Assembly: GCA_017537345.1 (NCBI GenBank)
Contig: JAFYKY010000010.1
Span: 62,001 to 126,000, forward strand
Length of the DNA stretch: 64,000 nucleotides
Source of the DNA: Clostridia bacterium
GTDB taxonomy: Bacteria > Bacillota > Clostridia > Oscillospirales > CAG-382
Direction of reading: 5' to 3'
Position numbers and translations under genes: made by a program. The notes beneath the pieces are model-generated. The model did not search any database and was not told the origin of the DNA. It saw only the letters and a program-made list of their open reading frames with translations. Positions 34,703 through 43,662 of this stretch are shown piece by piece. Within the stretch, counting starts at the first letter, position 1. Each line of letters opens with the position of its first letter.

Positions 34703-35725
34703 TTACTCGCTTTCTTCGGGGTATATGGGCTGCAAGCCGGAGCCGCTTTCAAAAGCAGCGGAAAACTGGATATTCGCCAGTATCTGTGCTTCTTCGATAC
34801 GGTTTGTACAGTCTGTATCCTGACCTTCCAGCCAGACGTAAAACTGTATCATAACCTTTTGCTCCGCTTCCAGATAAAACAGCTCTGCGGGAGAAGTGAA
34901 TTCGCCGAATTCGTATATCTGGACACCGTTTTGCACGGGGTCCGCCTCTGTCCAGGTAGAATGTGTCTGGGTTATAAGCTTGTCCTCGGGAACGAGAGTA
35001 TTCGTTCCGTCTATACTTGAAGTGGGAACGTAACCCACGGACCCGTCTGCGTGAGTATCGCAGTTGGGCTCGTATATGTAAAACAAGGAGCTGTCTTCAA
35101 TGGGAAGCAGATCTGTATCCAGATAGGTTATCTTTATACCGATACGCATTGCGTTTTCTGCGCCCAGACCTGCGTTTTGGTGAGCGATCTCACCTGCATT
35201 CCAAACGGGAGTGCCGATGAGATACGTGCCCGAACCCGCCACGCCTTCGGAAACCTCCGCCGCGGGGCTTAAAGAAACGGTTACGTTTTCCCCTGTGCGG
35301 GCATAAAAAGTTCCCACACAATAATAACCTTCATGATTATTGCGGTTTGCGTTGACTTCATCGGAAAGTGCCTGCCAACGGTGGGTCAGCCTTCCGTCGA
35401 TGCCGTATGAAGCGGCGTAAAAGCGATTATCCGCATTTGACCATGTTACGGGGCGGAGAGGGGTGGTTTCCGGTATGAGATCCAGAAAAGAAATCTGACT
35501 TCCCCATTCGTCGCTATCAGGCGTTAGGGCAAGCTCCAATCCGGCAGGTGCGGTAATATACATTGCCATATTGCTTACACGTGGTGTTTTGCTTAATGCA
35601 AACCATGTGTATGTAGCGGTGGTAACCAATATGAGCAGAATGAGGATCATATAAAAATATATAACAACACGCTTGCCCGTGGTCTTTTTTCCGTTTTCTT
35701 TTTGGGTAAAGGTATTGGTATCCAA
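34703..35725 (-). CDS. SipW-type surface protein with C-terminal WxEGxDxDC motif
   Basis: 340 residues from TTG at 35725 (GGAAGGTGAG, six-base spacing); an alternative TTG at 35743 also exists. Hydrophobic segment, then 'ATYTWFALSKTPRVSNMAMY', 'TAPAGLELALTPDSDEWGSQ' (the locus B fibre pattern), a beta-rich body and 'VWLEGQDTDCTNRIEEA' near the end. It is the gene immediately upstream of the two peptidases at 34192 and 33264 and is probably their substrate. Confidence 0.78.
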   Translation of the reverse strand: MDTNTFTQKENGKKTTGKRVVIYFYMILILLILVTTATYTWFALSKTPRVSNMAMYITAPAGLELALTPDSDEWGSQISFLDLIPETTPLRPVTWSNADNRFYAASYGIDGRLTHRWQALSDEVNANRNNHEGYYCVGTFYARTGENVTVSLSPAAEVSEGVAGSGTYLIGTPVWNAGEIAHQNAGLGAENAMRIGIKITYLDTDLLPIEDSSLFYIYEPNCDTHADGSVGYVPTSSIDGTNTLVPEDKLITQTHSTWTEADPVQNGVQIYEFGEFTSPAELFYLEAEQKVMIQFYVWLEGQDTDCTNRIEEAQILANIQFSAAFESGSGLQPIYPEESE

Positions 35726-35850
35726 AACGTGCTCACCTTCCAAAAATGTGTAGGATACGGGTTATCCGGATTACCGCGCTTTTCTCCGTTCTTTTTTTAA
35801 GCAAAAAAGAAGAGAGAAAAAAGCAGTAAAAACAAAAATAAAAAAATCGG

Positions 35851-35887
35851 TTTTCTTCCTCCGCGGTTAAACCGCGGAGGAAGAAAA
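35851..35887 (-). terminator. Strong hairpin terminator after the 659-residue fibre gene
   Basis: A 16-bp stem (35851-35866 with 35872-35887) 42 bases past the stop, followed on the minus strand by a T-rich tract (ccgatttttttattt). It would stop or reduce transcription into the downstream part of locus B, and partial read-through is possible. No other feature is visible in the 203-base gap. Confidence 0.8.
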
Positions 35888-35928
35888 TGTGTACTTAAAA
35901 TATTAAGTAATTAAAGGGGGAAAGACTA

Positions 35929-37908
35929 TTAGTCATTTCCGTTCTGGTACTGAGCGTAATCCATGGGAACGAGAGTAGCAGAGCTTGCAAACTGAAGGTT
36001 CATAGTACCGGTCATAGAGGTTGCAACGGTAGCTGCAACGTCTGCATTGGTGATGGTAGTACCGTCAAGATATACCAAAACGGAAACGTGAGCCGCCTCG
36101 TTCTGGGTAAGCGCCTGAATAACAGCGTCGCCATCCTTAAGGAGGGTTTCAACACCGTCTACTACATCATACAGATAAATATTTGCGGTAACACCATCTG
36201 CAGCGCTGGTAACAGCGTTTTCGATATCAAGCTTTGCGTATGCAAGGATCTTGTTACCGTCTTCGGTATCGGGAGTAAAGAATACTATCTTGATATTCTT
36301 CATAAGATCCTTTACGTCCTGATCGGTAAAGTCTGCAGCGGTAGCCTTGAAGGTCATGGTGCTGCCCTTGCCCCAGGTTTGGTCATTTTCAGCGTTATCG
36401 CTGTAAATACGGTCCTTGGGTGCGGTCTGGAGAAGGAGGTTGGATTCTGCAGCGTTGGTACGGAACGCAAGGTCGATAATATAGCCGTAGAATTCGGAAA
36501 TAGGCATCTGCTGCGCGCCATCGTTTTTAGGAGCGCCGGCGTTATCTACTTCAGACTTGATAGCGCCGAGGTAGGTAGCGGGATTTGTAGTTTTAACGTT
36601 CATAAATGCGGGAATATTTGTGAGCGTTACACCGTAGGTGATCTCGCTGATAGTGATTCTTGCTTCATAATTTCCGCACTGGTCTGCGATATCTGCCAAT
36701 ACGCCGCCACCGGTAGAAATATCAAGAGCAATACCGCCGGAGGAGAACTGCGCCATAGCCTGCTGAGCAAACGCATCTTTATTGGTTATAATTTCGTCTA
36801 CTTTCCAACCTGCAACTTTGATACCGTTAACGTCAACAAGCTTATGCAAATACGTGTTGAATGCGGTCCATTCTACTGCGGTATCTTCGGGGAGACTATT
36901 ATCATAAACGCCGGTCAGACCGGTGTGAGCTGCAGCGACATTTGCTTTGGTAGTTGCAAGCTTAGAGATACTGTCAGCCACCTGAGTAGGCAAATTAATG
37001 GTAATACCATCAATGGTGGTTCCAAAATTGTATATCGTGTTTTCTGCGCTAAACCAATTCTCAACAGTTGCATAGAAGTTTTCGTAAGCAGTTTTTATTG
37101 CTTCATCTGCTCCGCTGGGAGTAACGAGCGCTGCACTTGCGGCATAAGCGATAATGAACTGCTTGTATGCCTCTTCCATCTGTGCAACGATAGCGGTAAG
37201 ATCGGTAGTCAACGCAACGAGGTTCTTCATATCCTTTTGAGTATATGCGCCGTCGCCGCTTTCAGCAGTACCTTTTCTGATAGCAATATCCGCGATTGCA
37301 TTACCGTTGGTAAAAAGAGCGGAAGCAGCAGCTTTTCTCGCCTGAGACATATTGGTGCCTGCAGCAGAGAGCGCGTTACGGTATGCAAGCTGACGTTCTG
37401 TCATACCGGAGGAAGAGCCAACTGCACGTACACCGTAGCCATCGCCGGGATTGAAAGCAGTGCCTTCATAGATACCGGTTACTGCGCCATCGGAAAGGTT
37501 GGAAACACGTCCGTCTGCGCCGTATACGGGGAATTCAACAATACTTGGCTTAATAATATCTCCGGTTGTCGCGAGCTGGGAGGGATAAAGGGTGATTTTA
37601 TCCAGACCGTAACCGGAGGATACGTCAACAAGGTTACCCCAATAGGTGTTAACGTCTTTATCTGCTTCAACAACGCCTTCGCCGTAAACCCATTCCTGCG
37701 TGGTAGCGTCCTGAGTGAGCAGAAGCATTTCGAGAGCGCCGTTTGCGCCGACTGCGGTAGAGATACCCGTTACTTCGGGTGCCGTAGAAAGTGTGAACCA
37801 TGCATAGGTAGAGGATACTACCATGATGATAGCTACCAAAAGCATAGCCACTGCAGAAATAAGCTTACCTTTTATGCCGTATGTAAGCTTGGTTTCTTGA
37901 GTTTGCAT
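35929..37908 (-). CDS. SipW-type fibre-like surface protein
   Basis: 659 residues. 'STYAWFTLSTAPEVTG', then 'VGANGALEMLLLTQ', opens the mature protein after one hydrophobic segment. Body with 'YWGNLVDVSSGYGLDKITLY', 'GYGVRAVGSSSGMTE', a helical segment (about 180-350) and 'VSVLVYLDGTTITN' near the end. Paralogous to the N-terminal 600 residues of the 1575-residue protein. No anchor. Its own strong hairpin and isolated position suggest a highly made subunit. Confidence 0.8.
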   Translation of the reverse strand: MQTQETKLTYGIKGKLISAVAMLLVAIIMVVSSTYAWFTLSTAPEVTGISTAVGANGALEMLLLTQDATTQEWVYGEGVVEADKDVNTYWGNLVDVSSGYGLDKITLYPSQLATTGDIIKPSIVEFPVYGADGRVSNLSDGAVTGIYEGTAFNPGDGYGVRAVGSSSGMTERQLAYRNALSAAGTNMSQARKAAASALFTNGNAIADIAIRKGTAESGDGAYTQKDMKNLVALTTDLTAIVAQMEEAYKQFIIAYAASAALVTPSGADEAIKTAYENFYATVENWFSAENTIYNFGTTIDGITINLPTQVADSISKLATTKANVAAAHTGLTGVYDNSLPEDTAVEWTAFNTYLHKLVDVNGIKVAGWKVDEIITNKDAFAQQAMAQFSSGGIALDISTGGGVLADIADQCGNYEARITISEITYGVTLTNIPAFMNVKTTNPATYLGAIKSEVDNAGAPKNDGAQQMPISEFYGYIIDLAFRTNAAESNLLLQTAPKDRIYSDNAENDQTWGKGSTMTFKATAADFTDQDVKDLMKNIKIVFFTPDTEDGNKILAYAKLDIENAVTSAADGVTANIYLYDVVDGVETLLKDGDAVIQALTQNEAAHVSVLVYLDGTTITNADVAATVATSMTGTMNLQFASSATLVPMDYAQYQNGND

Positions 37909-37969
37909 TTTTTTGCCTTCTTTCTTTTGTTTTTATTTTTTTGTTTTTTTGTTTTCTTTTGTTCGGAGC

Positions 37970-37996
37970 ATAAAAGCCGTTAACGGCATTTATGCC
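37970..37996 (-). other. Inverted repeat upstream of the 659-residue fibre gene
   Basis: GCATAAA-t-GCCGTTAACGGC-t-TTTATGC forms a near-perfect stem in the 149-base gap between 37908 and 38058. A TATAAT-like box lies on the minus strand about 20 bases upstream of it, but no matching -35 is clear. It could be an operator or a leader hairpin. Confidence 0.5.
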
Positions 37997-38057
37997 TTGG
38001 CGGGATATATATTATATTTAAACGGCCAGGTCGCGGTACTGACCGAAAAAACCGGGG

Positions 38058-39083
38058 TTATTCGGCGGTGTCGTTCTCTTCCACCATTTCCATATAAAAT
38101 TCAAAGCCCAGATGGCCGCCGATAAGATCATTCGTGCACTGGGGGTCGTCCCCTTCGAGCCATATGACCACGGTGAATTTATGGACTTCAAAAGGTTGGA
38201 TATCCGTTATTCTGCCGGAATCTATAGAAAGCTCGGAGATAAACGGTTTTGGCTTGACGCGCCAGAAGGTCATTTCCCCCATGCTCTTTATTATCTCGTA
38301 CTGCTCGTCCGGATAAAGGGCTTTTTCATAAAGAGGGGCTTTTGTATATCCTCTGGTATTATCATCCGCCGCGGGAAGACACTGGATATTTCCGTTCTCA
38401 TCCGCCTTGGCGTAAAATTGCATCTTGCCGTCAAGAAAGATCATCGCCCAAGCCGCATCCGATACAGACAGGCTTTCCGAATTAAGACGGAGGACCCAAT
38501 CTATATCCCGGGCGGTTTCACCCTCGTTACGAAGGTAAAAGGTATATGCGAAATAATCCGCATTATGAGCGCCGTCGATATCATCGACATTTTCCGGTAT
38601 ATCGTAAATAGATATACAGGGTACTCCCTCTGCAGGGGTGGCAAACAAATGGGAGGTGGGGTTTTCGAACCCTGCCGTTTCCGATATGGTAAAGCCTTCA
38701 CGGAACATATCGCCGGACATACTTATGGTAAAATGACCTCTGAGTTCGGTGATATAGGATATTCCGTAAAGAGCCGCCAGCGCCAACGCGCCCAAGGCGA
38801 GTAAAAACCATATCCCTTTGCCGCGCAGCCACCACCAGAAAAGTACGAGTGGCTTTCGCTTATCAAAATACAGACCCATTGAGGAAGCGGTGAGCTCGAA
38901 CTCCTTCTTGCTCTTTATCCCCGCCCTGCGCATATCGCGGCGGAGCTTCTTCCTGCCTGCTTTGATCTGCTTTACTTCGTCCCTGGTAAGGACGATTCCC
39001 GCGCGCTTCTTTTTGAACAGACCGCGCTGTTTTTTCTCCGCGCCCGTTATCTTTTGCTCTTTAGGCTTCTTTTTTTCTGCCAT
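38058..39083 (-). CDS. Membrane-anchored surface protein with WLEGDDPQC motif
   Basis: 341 residues. A basic, Lys/Arg-rich cytoplasmic N-terminus (about 1-80), one membrane helix ('IWFLLALGALALAALYGISY', about 92-111), then a beta-rich outer domain ending in 'FTVVIWLEGDDPQCTNDLIG', the motif shared with the SipW-type subunits at 28426 and 34703. The helix here is internal and the protein is probably not cleaved, so it could be the membrane base to which those subunits attach. It lies between the HD-GYP/EAL gene and the fibre gene. Confidence 0.72.
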   Translation of the reverse strand: MAEKKKPKEQKITGAEKKQRGLFKKKRAGIVLTRDEVKQIKAGRKKLRRDMRRAGIKSKKEFELTASSMGLYFDKRKPLVLFWWWLRGKGIWFLLALGALALAALYGISYITELRGHFTISMSGDMFREGFTISETAGFENPTSHLFATPAEGVPCISIYDIPENVDDIDGAHNADYFAYTFYLRNEGETARDIDWVLRLNSESLSVSDAAWAMIFLDGKMQFYAKADENGNIQCLPAADDNTRGYTKAPLYEKALYPDEQYEIIKSMGEMTFWRVKPKPFISELSIDSGRITDIQPFEVHKFTVVIWLEGDDPQCTNDLIGGHLGFEFYMEMVEENDTAE

Positions 39084-39101
39084 ATTGCCGCACCAACGGG
39101 T

Positions 39102-40568
39102 TTACTCCTGCTCCCTTGCCAGGGAATCAAGAATAAGCTCATCGTCATTAACGGGGATTCCCGTCATCGTGCCGGAAAAGCACAATGCGCCGTGGTTTAC
39201 AAGCCAGGAGATAATCTCGGGCGTATCGGCATTTTTGCCTAAAACGGTAAGTCCTTTTCTGCGAAGCTCGCTTATGGCGATAACGCCTTCGTTCTTTCTG
39301 TAAAGTTCGGACGCAAGACGAACCTTTGTGAATCCAAGTTGGATAACACGCTCCGGCGGGAGATCATCATCCGGCCGGTAATCATCGAGAACGAGGCAAA
39401 TGCCGTTGCGGAGATAACGCTCGATAATCTCAAGATTTGTTTTACTGCAGGTTCGGATTATCTCTTCGGGGACGGTAAGCAACAGCTGTTCTTTTTCGAT
39501 AGGCTGATCTTCGAAAAGCTTATTGAAATTTTGAAGCTGTGTACCAGAGAGATAAAATTCCGGAAGCATCTCGAGCAAAACCCCCTCAAGACACAAATTG
39601 CAGTTGTTGATACGCAGAACGGTATCGGCGGCTTCGTATAAGAAGTACCAAGCCAATTCCACGCTAAGATTAGTGCGCTTAAACAACTCGCGCAGCTCCG
39701 AAGCGGTTTCGGTTTCGCCCGGTCTGTCAGCCACGCCGCCAAACCAGGGGTTCGCTTCGTACATAAGCACGGTACCCTCCCCGTCCGAAACCATCGGGCG
39801 GTACTTGAGTCCCATCACACGGTCCTCTCTGCGCTCAACGAGAGGTATGGTCTTGGGCAAAGCGCGGGTATACGCTACGTATTTATTATAAACCGCATAA
39901 CAGCTCTCCTTGGCGGATTTCAGCACCTCCACAAGCTCGGTAGACCAAGCCGTGCCGGCGCCTGCCGTAAGCGTTTCATAAGCTATTTCAAAGGGGTTTT
40001 CGGAACGTGTTTCCGAAGAAATTCTGTCAAGCTCTTTTGCTATGCCGACTATCTGCGCCACCACGCTGGTGTCGCTTCCCAGTCTGCCCGCAGGGAAACC
40101 GCTGCCGTCCCACCGCTCCATATGCTGTTCGCAACACTCACGGAGCATAAGCCAGGGGATATTTTTGGTGGGAAGTTCGGTAAATTCGCCTTTGCGCTTG
40201 TTCTTGGCGCGGGCTGCCTTTTCCTGCAAGCCCGCCACAAGCACTCTGCCGTCTGTGGTGTATTTTTTATACACGGCAGATTCCTCTTCGGTAAAATCGT
40301 TTTGCAGTATCTGATATTCGGGAGGGACCAACGCTTTTCCAAGCTGATGGTACAAACCGCATTTATACATCAGGTCCGCATACTGCCCCTTCATTCGTTC
40401 TTTTCCTGCGGCTGTATTGGAGCCAAAGCGAAGTTTAACAGCCTGCACAAACAAAGCCTGCGTGTAAGCCGCCACCCTTACGGACTGCTGTCTTACAACC
40501 GGAGCGAGACCTCTGAACGCTTCGTCCCAGGTTTCATATTCTTTTCGTTTCCAGTTTTGTCCTTCCAA
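39102..40568 (-). CDS. Degenerate HD-GYP/EAL protein, probable c-di-GMP sensor
   Basis: 488 residues from a TTG start, AAAGGAAG upstream. The N-terminal part (about 30-200) follows HD-GYP but the metal residues are lost: 'LYHQLGKALVPPEYQ' for HDIGK and 'EQHMERWDGSGFPAGRLG' for HHERWDGxGYP. The C-terminal part (about 260-480) follows EAL with 'LVLDDYRPDD' for LDDFG and 'CFSGTMTGIP' for QGYxFGxP, while the EITE and AEGVE regions have lost their acidic residues. Probably binds but does not cut the nucleotide, comparable in logic to LapD. Sits inside a matrix locus. Confidence 0.75.
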   Translation of the reverse strand: MEGQNWKRKEYETWDEAFRGLAPVVRQQSVRVAAYTQALFVQAVKLRFGSNTAAGKERMKGQYADLMYKCGLYHQLGKALVPPEYQILQNDFTEEESAVYKKYTTDGRVLVAGLQEKAARAKNKRKGEFTELPTKNIPWLMLRECCEQHMERWDGSGFPAGRLGSDTSVVAQIVGIAKELDRISSETRSENPFEIAYETLTAGAGTAWSTELVEVLKSAKESCYAVYNKYVAYTRALPKTIPLVERREDRVMGLKYRPMVSDGEGTVLMYEANPWFGGVADRPGETETASELRELFKRTNLSVELAWYFLYEAADTVLRINNCNLCLEGVLLEMLPEFYLSGTQLQNFNKLFEDQPIEKEQLLLTVPEEIIRTCSKTNLEIIERYLRNGICLVLDDYRPDDDLPPERVIQLGFTKVRLASELYRKNEGVIAISELRRKGLTVLGKNADTPEIISWLVNHGALCFSGTMTGIPVNDDELILDSLAREQE

Positions 40569-40604
40569 AGCAATTTCTTCCTTTATATTCCTCTATAGCC
40601 GTTT

Positions 40605-40632
40605 ACCTGATCATTTTTTTGAAAGATCAGGT
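40605..40632 (-). other. Short intergenic hairpin
   Basis: An 8-bp stem (40605-40612 with 40625-40632) in the 78-base gap after the FIVAR gene. No T-run on the minus strand. Confidence 0.5.
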
Positions 40633-40646
40633 CGGTTTCGTTATAT

Positions 40647-42323
40647 TTACTCGGCGTCGTCCGCTATATCGTAATCAACGAGCGGAGTATCGTCCGTAGT
40701 TTTCTTCCTTTTATTTATATATATGTACACGACTACGGCTACCGTACACAGATTAAGGGCAAAGCTTACCCAGAACAGTATGGGCCATACGCGGTGCATA
40801 CCTATATTACAATAAGGATCGGTAGGATAGGTGATCTGGGGATCGCCAACGATCACCTGATTTGCATCCTTAAGAGATTCAATCTCCTTTATTATTTCCG
40901 CAAGGAGAGCGGAAAGCTGTGCTACGTAAGCGTCCACCTCTGCCTGGTCGCCGCTTTCAAACATAGCGGAAGCTTTTTCAAGAAGCTCGTGCATCTTGAG
41001 CCACAGACCGGAAAGATTTTCATCCTCGGCGTGCTTCTTTATTGCCGCGATAATATCGTGAAGCGCCTGATAATCCATGCGCACGAGGGCGGCGATAGCT
41101 GTTTTCAGAGCCGCGGTGGCTGCATCTACCTCTGCCTGATCCTTGCCGGTTGCGGCGAGCTTTGCCGCTTCCAGCTTTTCAAGCAGGTTTTCCCAGCTTG
41201 CGTCTGTATATAATGATTCGTCAAGCCCTTCGGCTATGGCGATCTGTTTTTCAAGTTCAGTGTAATCAACAGCATTAGTCACACGAACAAGGGCAGAAAT
41301 AGCATTTTTCAATGCTGTTGCCGCCGTATCTACTGTTGCTTGATTGCTGATTCCTCTTGCGGCGATCGCGTTAACGAGGGCACTCTCAAGCGCCGCCCAA
41401 GAATCTGCGGTGTAATCAGCCTTTTTCAAGCCTTCAGCAATAGCGATCTGCTTATTGAGTTCTGTATAATCAACACCGTTGGGAACCGCTACAAGGCTTG
41501 CAATAGCATTCTTGAGGGCGGTTGCCGCAGAATTCACTTCCGTCTGGCTTTCGCTCTTCAGCGCCGCCTTTGCGGTGTTGAGAGCTTTCGTAAGGTTGGA
41601 CCAAGATGCGGCAGTATAATTCTTTGAATTAAGAGCTTCGGCAATTTTTATCTGCTTTACCAGCTCCGAGTAATCTACGTTGAGAGAAGTAACGGGTTTG
41701 AGGTTCGCGATAGCGGTTTTGAGTGCCGCCGCCGCGGAATCTATTCCCTCCTGCGTTGTGCTCTTAAGAGCATTTTTTGCGTTTTTCAATGCAGTCTGGA
41801 GTGCGCTCCAGCTTGCGGAGGTATAATCGGTGGATTTGAGTGATTCGGCAATGCGGATCTGCTCGTTGAGTTCGTCAAAATTAAGATCGGGCGCGGATTT
41901 AATGGTAACCTGTACCACGTCCTGCTTTACCTCGCCCATAATGCCTTCCAGATTGCTGAGAGCATATTCAAAGGTTACGGTGCAGGTATCTCCGGGCTTT
42001 GCGTTTTCGGAAACCTTAAGCATAAGAGTATAGGTGGACGGTACGTTATCACCGGTAGGTGAATAATACATAAAGTTTCCGCCGGAATATCCGCCAACCA
42101 TTGCACCGGTTGCGGAAAGGCTGGAGGACGTAAAAAGATCGGGATTAGACAAAATAACCCTGCCTTCGATACCTACGACAGCATCAAAGGTAAAAGTAAT
42201 GTTTACGGTTTCTCCTACTCTGCCGGTAGCGGTAGGATCTGCCGCCGCAAACGCGGGAACGGCAGTGCACACAGCAAGCAAAGCGGTGAGGAACAAAACC
42301 AATATTCGTTTAAATAATTTCAT
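40647..42323 (-). CDS. Cohesin-like/FIVAR membrane-anchored surface protein
   Basis: 558 residues. A signal peptide ('VLFLTALLAVCTAVPAFA') is followed by a cohesin-like domain (about 28-148: 'GETVNITFTFDAVVGIEGRV', 'LMLKVSENAKPGDTCTVTFE'), four FIVAR-type helical repeats (about 155-410: 'YTSASWSALQTALKNAKNAL', 'YTAASWSNLTKALNTAKAAL'), a helical stalk and a C-terminal helix ('WPILFWVSFALNLCTVAVVV') with basic residues and an acidic tail. FIVAR repeats occur in adhesins and polysaccharide-bound proteins. The N-terminal module could dock the dockerin protein encoded two genes upstream. Confidence 0.8.
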   Translation of the reverse strand: MKLFKRILVLFLTALLAVCTAVPAFAAADPTATGRVGETVNITFTFDAVVGIEGRVILSNPDLFTSSSLSATGAMVGGYSGGNFMYYSPTGDNVPSTYTLMLKVSENAKPGDTCTVTFEYALSNLEGIMGEVKQDVVQVTIKSAPDLNFDELNEQIRIAESLKSTDYTSASWSALQTALKNAKNALKSTTQEGIDSAAAALKTAIANLKPVTSLNVDYSELVKQIKIAEALNSKNYTAASWSNLTKALNTAKAALKSESQTEVNSAATALKNAIASLVAVPNGVDYTELNKQIAIAEGLKKADYTADSWAALESALVNAIAARGISNQATVDTAATALKNAISALVRVTNAVDYTELEKQIAIAEGLDESLYTDASWENLLEKLEAAKLAATGKDQAEVDAATAALKTAIAALVRMDYQALHDIIAAIKKHAEDENLSGLWLKMHELLEKASAMFESGDQAEVDAYVAQLSALLAEIIKEIESLKDANQVIVGDPQITYPTDPYCNIGMHRVWPILFWVSFALNLCTVAVVVYIYINKRKKTTDDTPLVDYDIADDAE

Positions 42324-42368
42324 TTGTATAACATCCTGTTCAAAAATTGTTTTTGCATTCAGTTGGCC

Positions 42369-42400
42369 CGTACACTGCCGAAAACTTACGGCAGTGTACG
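42369..42400 (-). other. 12-bp intergenic hairpin between the two cohesin-like genes
   Basis: Perfect stem (42369-42380 with 42389-42400), loop of 8, in the 128-base gap. No T-run on the minus strand, so it is not a clear terminator. Confidence 0.65.
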
Positions 42401-42451
42401 GATCTTGTCACCGTTTTTTAAATGTTTGCGGTGCGCGGTTTAGGAAAAATA

Positions 42452-43648
42452 TCAGTTGCGAACTTTCTTTCTTGTTTTAAGAACAAGGACTGTAGCAACT
42501 GCAGCAATAATCATTGCGACAACTGCGTAAATCATAGTAGAGTTATCACCATATTTGCCTACAAGAGCATCGATAGCCGACTGAAGACCTTTTACCATAA
42601 TATCGATCTCGTTCTGGCTTTCTGCGTTCTTGTTCTTCAAAAGTTCCTGTGCTTTTTCAAGAACCTCAAGCATTGCTGCCCAGGATTCTTCGGTGTAGTT
42701 TTCCTTGTTGAGTTTATCTACACTTGCAACAAGTTCTTCCAGCTTGCTGTAATCAAGTTCAACTACGGGAGTCTTCTTTACGAGAGCGTCGATAGCTGCC
42801 TGAAGAGCTGCTACCATATCGTCGATCTCCTGCTGGGTCTGAGCGTTGCCTACGAGCGCATCTGCATCCGCAAGAACGTCTGCCATTGCCTTCCAGGAGT
42901 CTTCGGTATACTCGTCTTCTACGAGGTCTTTTGCTTTCTCGATAAGTGCTACCAGAGCGCTGTAATCAAGTTCAACTACGGGTTCCTTCAGTTTGAGAGC
43001 CTTGATAGCTGCCTGGAGTGCTGCTACCATATCGTCGATCTCCTGCTGGGTTTCAGCGTTTCTGTTGTCCAGAAGCGCCTTTGCGTCTGCAAGAACTGCT
43101 TCCATTGCTGCCCAGGATTCCTTGGTGTACTGGTCTTCCACGAGGCTATCCGCATACTTGACAAGAACTTCAAGCGCGCTGTAATCGAGAACTACGGGAG
43201 TTTCTTCGACAACTATTGTAATGGTATCAACAGTAAGTTTTTCTTCTTCGGGAAGCACACCATCTTCGGAAACTGCTTCGTGCTTGAAGGTAACCTCACA
43301 CTTATCGCCTGCTTTTGCAGTAGATGCAACCACTACTTCGAGAACGATATCAAAGGTCATATTATCAGACAGGAAGTAAGAAAATCTTCCGTCTTTTTCG
43401 TTGTATTCAACTTCTTCCAAGCCAAGGTCGGGAATGGTTATCTTAAGAGAAGAAACCACATCGGGATCGGAAAGAGTGAACGCACCGTATATACCTGCAA
43501 CGTCGGTATATTTATAGGTAAGGGAAACGGTTTCGCCTGCCTGCGCTGTTACCACGTCAGTGGCAACAGCGGCAAAAGCGGGAATAGACATAGTGAAAAC
43601 GAGAACTGCGGTAAGTAATAAAGCAAACAAATTCTTGGTAAATTTCAT
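42452..43648 (-). CDS. Cohesin-like/FIVAR membrane-anchored surface protein (smaller paralogue)
   Basis: 398 residues, with AAGGAGGTG perfectly placed upstream. A signal peptide is followed by a cohesin-like beta-sandwich (about 30-170: 'AQAGETVSLTYKYTDVAGIY', 'VASTAKAGDKCEVTFKHEAV'), three FIVAR-type repeats (about 172-360: 'YTKESWAAMEAVLADAKALL', 'YTEDSWKAMADVLADADALV', 'YTEESWAAMLEVLEKAQELL') and a C-terminal helix with basic residues. Encoded 14 bases after the dockerin-bearing protein. Confidence 0.8.
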   Translation of the reverse strand: MKFTKNLFALLLTAVLVFTMSIPAFAAVATDVVTAQAGETVSLTYKYTDVAGIYGAFTLSDPDVVSSLKITIPDLGLEEVEYNEKDGRFSYFLSDNMTFDIVLEVVVASTAKAGDKCEVTFKHEAVSEDGVLPEEEKLTVDTITIVVEETPVVLDYSALEVLVKYADSLVEDQYTKESWAAMEAVLADAKALLDNRNAETQQEIDDMVAALQAAIKALKLKEPVVELDYSALVALIEKAKDLVEDEYTEDSWKAMADVLADADALVGNAQTQQEIDDMVAALQAAIDALVKKTPVVELDYSKLEELVASVDKLNKENYTEESWAAMLEVLEKAQELLKNKNAESQNEIDIMVKGLQSAIDALVGKYGDNSTMIYAVVAMIIAAVATVLVLKTRKKVRN

Positions 43649-43662
43649 TATTCCGCACCTCC

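Noticed and set aside
36088..37983. A 631-codon plus-strand open frame opposite the 659-residue fibre protein
   Set aside because: Antisense to a gene with a SipW-type start and paralogues. Cys-rich, no motif, no ribosome binding site or promoter.
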